A DNA stretch of 64,000 nt, taken from Dactylonectria macrodidyma (Eukaryota; Ascomycota; Sordariomycetes; Hypocreales; Nectriaceae). The DNA lies in contig JAGMUV010000019.1 in assembly GCA_020744425.1 (NCBI GenBank), forward strand, positions 1,364,001 to 1,428,000, read 5' to 3'. The position numbers and the translations under genes were made by a program. This document shows, piece by piece, positions 60,782-64,000 of the stretch. Position 1 is the first letter of the stretch. The number at the start of each line of letters is the position of its first letter. The notes under the pieces are model-generated. The model was not told where the DNA came from. It made no database searches and saw only the letters and a program-made list of their open reading frames with translations.

Positions 60782-63415
60782 ATGACCGAGGCAACATGCT
60801 CCTTCTCCTTGTCATCGGCGCACGCGATAATGGCCGACAGAAGCCGTCCCAACTCCGTGGACGACCTTCAACCGTGGACCGCCGCTCGATGCCACCGACT
60901 ACTCCGTCAATTGCAATGCCGTCTTGGGGTCTTGCGAAAACTGATTCATGAGGCTCGCCAGCCTGCCACACGAGGCATATCCAAGCAAGCTAACTCTCAC
61001 GAGGAGCGCACCAAACCGCCGAAGCGCGCCCGCTATACCTACGCACAACGCCGATCAACCTCGTCGAACCACAAGACTGCAAATCCAACTTTGACGACAC
61101 CTTCTCGAACAGTCCGCACACTAGGATCACTCAAACTGGGAGCTTACCCGCCAGCCTCCGAACCGGTTGAATTCCCTACGCCGGTGCTTCGTCGGGTGTG
61201 CAGCCAACCTGCTGTGTGTAGCTCCTCGCCTCAGCGAGATGGCACCGCATGTTCGATGCCCTCGGCCCTAATATCGGAACTGCAATCTCTCCGCCGACTA
61301 GCCCCTGATGGCCACTATCGCATTTACGAAGCCATTTTTGGCTGGCTCAGTGGGTTGCTACGATCAACCGAGTCCAGGACACCAGCACCGTCACCGAAGA
61401 GTTTGCTTGGGATGTGCTTGCGCAAAGTACCTGCGGCCTTGGCTGACATTGAAGCCTGGGATAGCCAGGTTGCGGAAGAGAACGGAACTAAATCTGTGTT
61501 GGACTCGTCCAACGCCTCTGTCGAGCTTTATGGACAGCTGGAGGGGTTTGGAACGAGCGAGAAGGGATGGAAGCCGTTGAGACTCGTTGTTCGCGCACAC
61601 GCATTATTGATCCTGGGCGAGGCTGTATCCGAAGGGCTTTTCGAACCCGAATTCGTGCGGCTGCTAGCGCAGGTATACCTGAACTTCAAGTGTGCCCAGG
61701 ATGCCTCCATGATCGTGTTGAATCTTCCATCTCGGCCCGCAGCCCCAAAGAACTCGTTGAGCAGGCTTGACGAAGCTCGCCGTTTCGAACCGCTGGCGGT
61801 TATCGCGAATAACTTACAAGTTAACGCTTCCGGATCCTCATTCGACTGTCTCTCGAGTCTTATCAAGAGCGGAAAACTACCCCTGGAGTGGGCATACACC
61901 AAAGGGTTGGGGAAAGTGTGGGCAACAGCTCTGGAAGCCATAGCTACCAGCAGGCCAAAACCCTCAGCCATCGACTTCATTTGTACGGCGATGTGCCAAT
62001 TATCGATGCACGAGGGAATAGGCGAAGTGTCGAAGGGGGCCACCGCGAAACAGGCACTGGTCAGCGTGGCTGCCGGACTGACTGCCACAGCATTGATACT
62101 AGGAAACGGGACTGGTGTCGACATGAGTTCGGCAAGGAGGTCGGCTGCTAGGCGGATGATGCATGTTTTAGATCGCTGTGTGTGTTCCTTGCAGCGGGAG
62201 CTGAAGACCTCTGATGACGAGTGTCTATTCATCCTTACCATGGCCCGATACATCGCCATGGCCGAGAGTGATTACATCGACTTGGCAGTCAAGAGACAGG
62301 TGGAGGAAGAGTTCAGGCAGCTCGTGGCGGGCGAAGACGATACTGCAGCGCAGAAACACTATCTACAGGCGGTGTTTCTCATTTCTACCATCGCGCGATA
62401 CCGCGGGCGGGTATGCAGCATTGCGTGTCATGACATGTTGTCGGAAATTTGCACTATGCTCAATGACATGGAGCTCCCTGATTGGTTCTCTGGGGGATTG
62501 AAGGTGGATGGTGCTTTTCTTTTGGCACAAAAGACAAACGATCTCCGAGACATTGCTTTTGCCGATAAACTTCACTTGGCTGGGAGGGAGTGTATTGAGA
62601 CTGGCATGTTTTATTCGGGCTGGCGCTGGGAGGAGGGCATAGGCGAGTGGGTGCTGCCGAGCCCGACAACCAAGGCCCGAGTTGCCGGCGAAAGTTTACA
62701 CAAAAGTCAGAGTTCGGGCCAGCAGGGGAGGAAGCGGGGCCGTGACGCGGACCGGGGATCGGAGGGAGGGAGCCGGAAACGAGGCGGAAGGAGTGTCAGA
62801 AAGAGAGAGAGAAACACAAACGGTGGCAATACCAGCAACGTCGACGGCGATGGTGACGGCGACGGGGAATGCGACGGAGAACCCGACAGGCATGACACAT
62901 GTGAGGAGGAAGATAGCGGGGATGAACTCAGCGGTGCTTGGGATCATGCGTCTGGCATTTGTGGGCTCGGCCTGGGGAACGCTGCCAGGACCAGCATCGT
63001 CAGCAGCGATGCCAACCTCAGAGAGTGGCCCTCCAGAAGCATGAGTGGTATCAGCAGGCACCGGATTGGGCGCTCGAACGACGTGATGGGCGAGCAGAGC
63101 CCTATCGGGAGGGGCCATCGCGGCAGCAACCAGGGGGGATCCTCGTCATCGGCGGCGTCCGCTGCGTCGTCATCAGGGTGTAAATGGCAGTTCCAGTCGT
63201 TACAGTCACAGTCGCAGTCAGGCCCGCAGCCGCAGAGGCATTCGCGGGCGCTGGTGGGAGCTGAAAGGCAGCCAACCAAGAACAACAAGCGCGCGGGTTC
63301 AGGGACGACGGGCCTGATGCGGGCAGGGGACGGGGCGGGGTTGATCAGGGGCATGTCACAGCGGAGAGGCAGCATCAACTGGGATGTGGAGGATGATTGG
63401 GACGAGCTGGTTTAG
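60782..63415 (+). CDS. Unrecognised 877-residue fungal protein
   Basis: Single exon, ATG at 60782 with a TATA box 41-47 bp upstream. The N-terminal half is alpha-helical and ordered-looking: PWTAARCHRLLRQLQCRL, later LISELQSLRRLAPDGHYRIY and LVVRAHALLILGEAV, then VWATALEAIATSRPKPSAID. No enzyme motif, zinc site, signal peptide or membrane helix is visible. The C-terminal third (about residue 640 onward) is disordered: basic runs (RKRGRDADRGSEGG, RKRGGRSVRKRE, likely nuclear localisation), an Asp/Gly repeat (DGDGDGDGECDGE), Ser/Gln runs (QSLQSQSQSG), and an acidic end (INWDVEDDWDELV). A helical-repeat scaffold of the nucleus is one inference; I do not recognise a family. It shares its promoter region with clu1. 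An intron within the frame cannot be excluded but is not needed. Confidence 0.75.
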   Translation: MTEATCSFSLSSAHAIMADRSRPNSVDDLQPWTAARCHRLLRQLQCRLGVLRKLIHEARQPATRGISKQANSHEERTKPPKRARYTYAQRRSTSSNHKTANPTLTTPSRTVRTLGSLKLGAYPPASEPVEFPTPVLRRVCSQPAVCSSSPQRDGTACSMPSALISELQSLRRLAPDGHYRIYEAIFGWLSGLLRSTESRTPAPSPKSLLGMCLRKVPAALADIEAWDSQVAEENGTKSVLDSSNASVELYGQLEGFGTSEKGWKPLRLVVRAHALLILGEAVSEGLFEPEFVRLLAQVYLNFKCAQDASMIVLNLPSRPAAPKNSLSRLDEARRFEPLAVIANNLQVNASGSSFDCLSSLIKSGKLPLEWAYTKGLGKVWATALEAIATSRPKPSAIDFICTAMCQLSMHEGIGEVSKGATAKQALVSVAAGLTATALILGNGTGVDMSSARRSAARRMMHVLDRCVCSLQRELKTSDDECLFILTMARYIAMAESDYIDLAVKRQVEEEFRQLVAGEDDTAAQKHYLQAVFLISTIARYRGRVCSIACHDMLSEICTMLNDMELPDWFSGGLKVDGAFLLAQKTNDLRDIAFADKLHLAGRECIETGMFYSGWRWEEGIGEWVLPSPTTKARVAGESLHKSQSSGQQGRKRGRDADRGSEGGSRKRGGRSVRKRERNTNGGNTSNVDGDGDGDGECDGEPDRHDTCEEEDSGDELSGAWDHASGICGLGLGNAARTSIVSSDANLREWPSRSMSGISRHRIGRSNDVMGEQSPIGRGHRGSNQGGSSSSAASAASSSGCKWQFQSLQSQSQSGPQPQRHSRALVGAERQPTKNNKRAGSGTTGLMRAGDGAGLIRGMSQRRGSINWDVEDDWDELV

Positions 63416-64000
63416 GTGGTGGAGAGCATATTCAAGGGGCATTCGTTGATCTGTTACCTGGAGGGGGAGGGGCTCCGCACCTGTTCAGTACTGCAGCATG
63501 TACGAAGTACGTATGTGCGTACGAAAATACGAGTCGATGGGACAAAACTGGTTGACTGGATCGATGGGTTGACGGGCTCGAGCCCGGCCTTAGGAGAGCA
63601 TCTGTCACAGTGGAGCACCAGCCACTTGAAACCGCCGTCGCTGAGAATACTTCCATGAGGCCTGCCTTGGGCTGCGTGGCTCCGTGTGGCTCGCGAATCA
63701 ATCTTGCTCGTCTCCCAAGTGCCGGGGAGTGGCTGGTTTCAGACCCCCCGCTGGCGTCGGCTGGCGTCGAGGCCCCAGTTTTAATCGTTGCGTTTCCACC
63801 AACAATCGCTCGAGGCACATCCTAGCAATCGCGGTGCAACATTCTTAATCTGGGTCCCCGAAACACTCGTCTTGTTAGTGGCCAACGAAAACCTCGATTG
63901 ACAGCCCCTCTTAACCCAGGGCTCGTCGCCATGAGGTGATGTGATGGCCTGCACGCGCCGCATCTGCGGTGCTGACCTTTGCTGGAGACGGCATCTGTGC
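63416..64000. other. 3' flank at the window end
   Basis: 585 bp. ORFs on both strands are short and lack protein character. It may be 3' UTR of the orphan gene and the promoter or flank of the next gene beyond the window. Confidence 0.5.

Noticed and set aside
62696..63118. 140-residue minus-strand frame in the orphan gene
   Set aside because: It is the complement of the low-complexity C-terminal part of the 877-residue gene.

Overview
This 64 kb window is nuclear DNA of a filamentous ascomycete, most likely a Sordariomycete and possibly Hypocreales. The genes are split by short introns (about 50 to 115 bp) with GTRNGT-type donors, CTAAC/CTAAT branch sites and YAG acceptors. The families are typical of Pezizomycotina: Zn2Cys6 regulators beginning MVYCGKxSxGC, a GPI-type GH16, a GH64, and an SH3-bearing Cdc25 RasGEF. 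The genus is inferred only from the look of the proteins. I rebuilt exon structures by hand from splice signals and continuity of the protein families. Exon coordinates are in each entry; the start and end fields give the span from first to last coding base.

Layout. 1-5.8 kb: a Ptm1-type seven-TM protein (minus, cut by the window edge), a U-box cyclophilin (plus) and a Zn2Cys6 regulator (minus). 5.8-12 kb: a sparse region with two secreted beta-glucan-active enzymes on the minus strand (GH64, then GPI-type GH16) and one copy of a 151 bp inverted-repeat element. 12-14.7 kb: a two-finger C2H2 regulator (minus). 14.7-20.9 kb: 6.2 kb with no supported gene, between the divergent C2H2 and RasGEF genes. 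20.9-24.8 kb: Cdc25-type RasGEF. 25.9-26.9 kb: a hydrophilic repeat-bearing protein (minus). 26.9-32.4 kb: 5.5 kb without genes, carrying three small inverted-repeat transposon relics in about 1 kb. 32.4-34.3 kb: a second Zn2Cys6 regulator of the same subfamily as the first. 35-63.4 kb: dense housekeeping block with SAGA subunit Sgf73, a peroxisomal-type carrier, a NOSIP-like protein, tafazzin, a Pho85-type CDK, a divergent septin-like GTPase with a C-terminal membrane segment, an AhpC/TSA-like protein, Dml1/Misato, poly(A) polymerase, an FHA-forkhead factor, Clu1/CluA and an unrecognised 877-residue protein.

The genes do not form one pathway. Loose themes are signalling and transcription (RasGEF, Pho85-type CDK, forkhead, three other regulators, Sgf73) and mitochondrial upkeep (tafazzin, Dml1, Clu1). 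I see no secondary-metabolite cluster, rRNA, tRNA or CRISPR, and no convincing new multi-gene system. The most interesting non-gene signals are the inverted-repeat elements: a 151 bp family at 7.1 and 29.8 kb, and a roughly 260 bp family present as two diverged copies in opposite orientation whose terminal repeats have changed in concert. Among proteins, the membrane-tailed septin-like GTPase and the 877-residue orphan merit the closest look.
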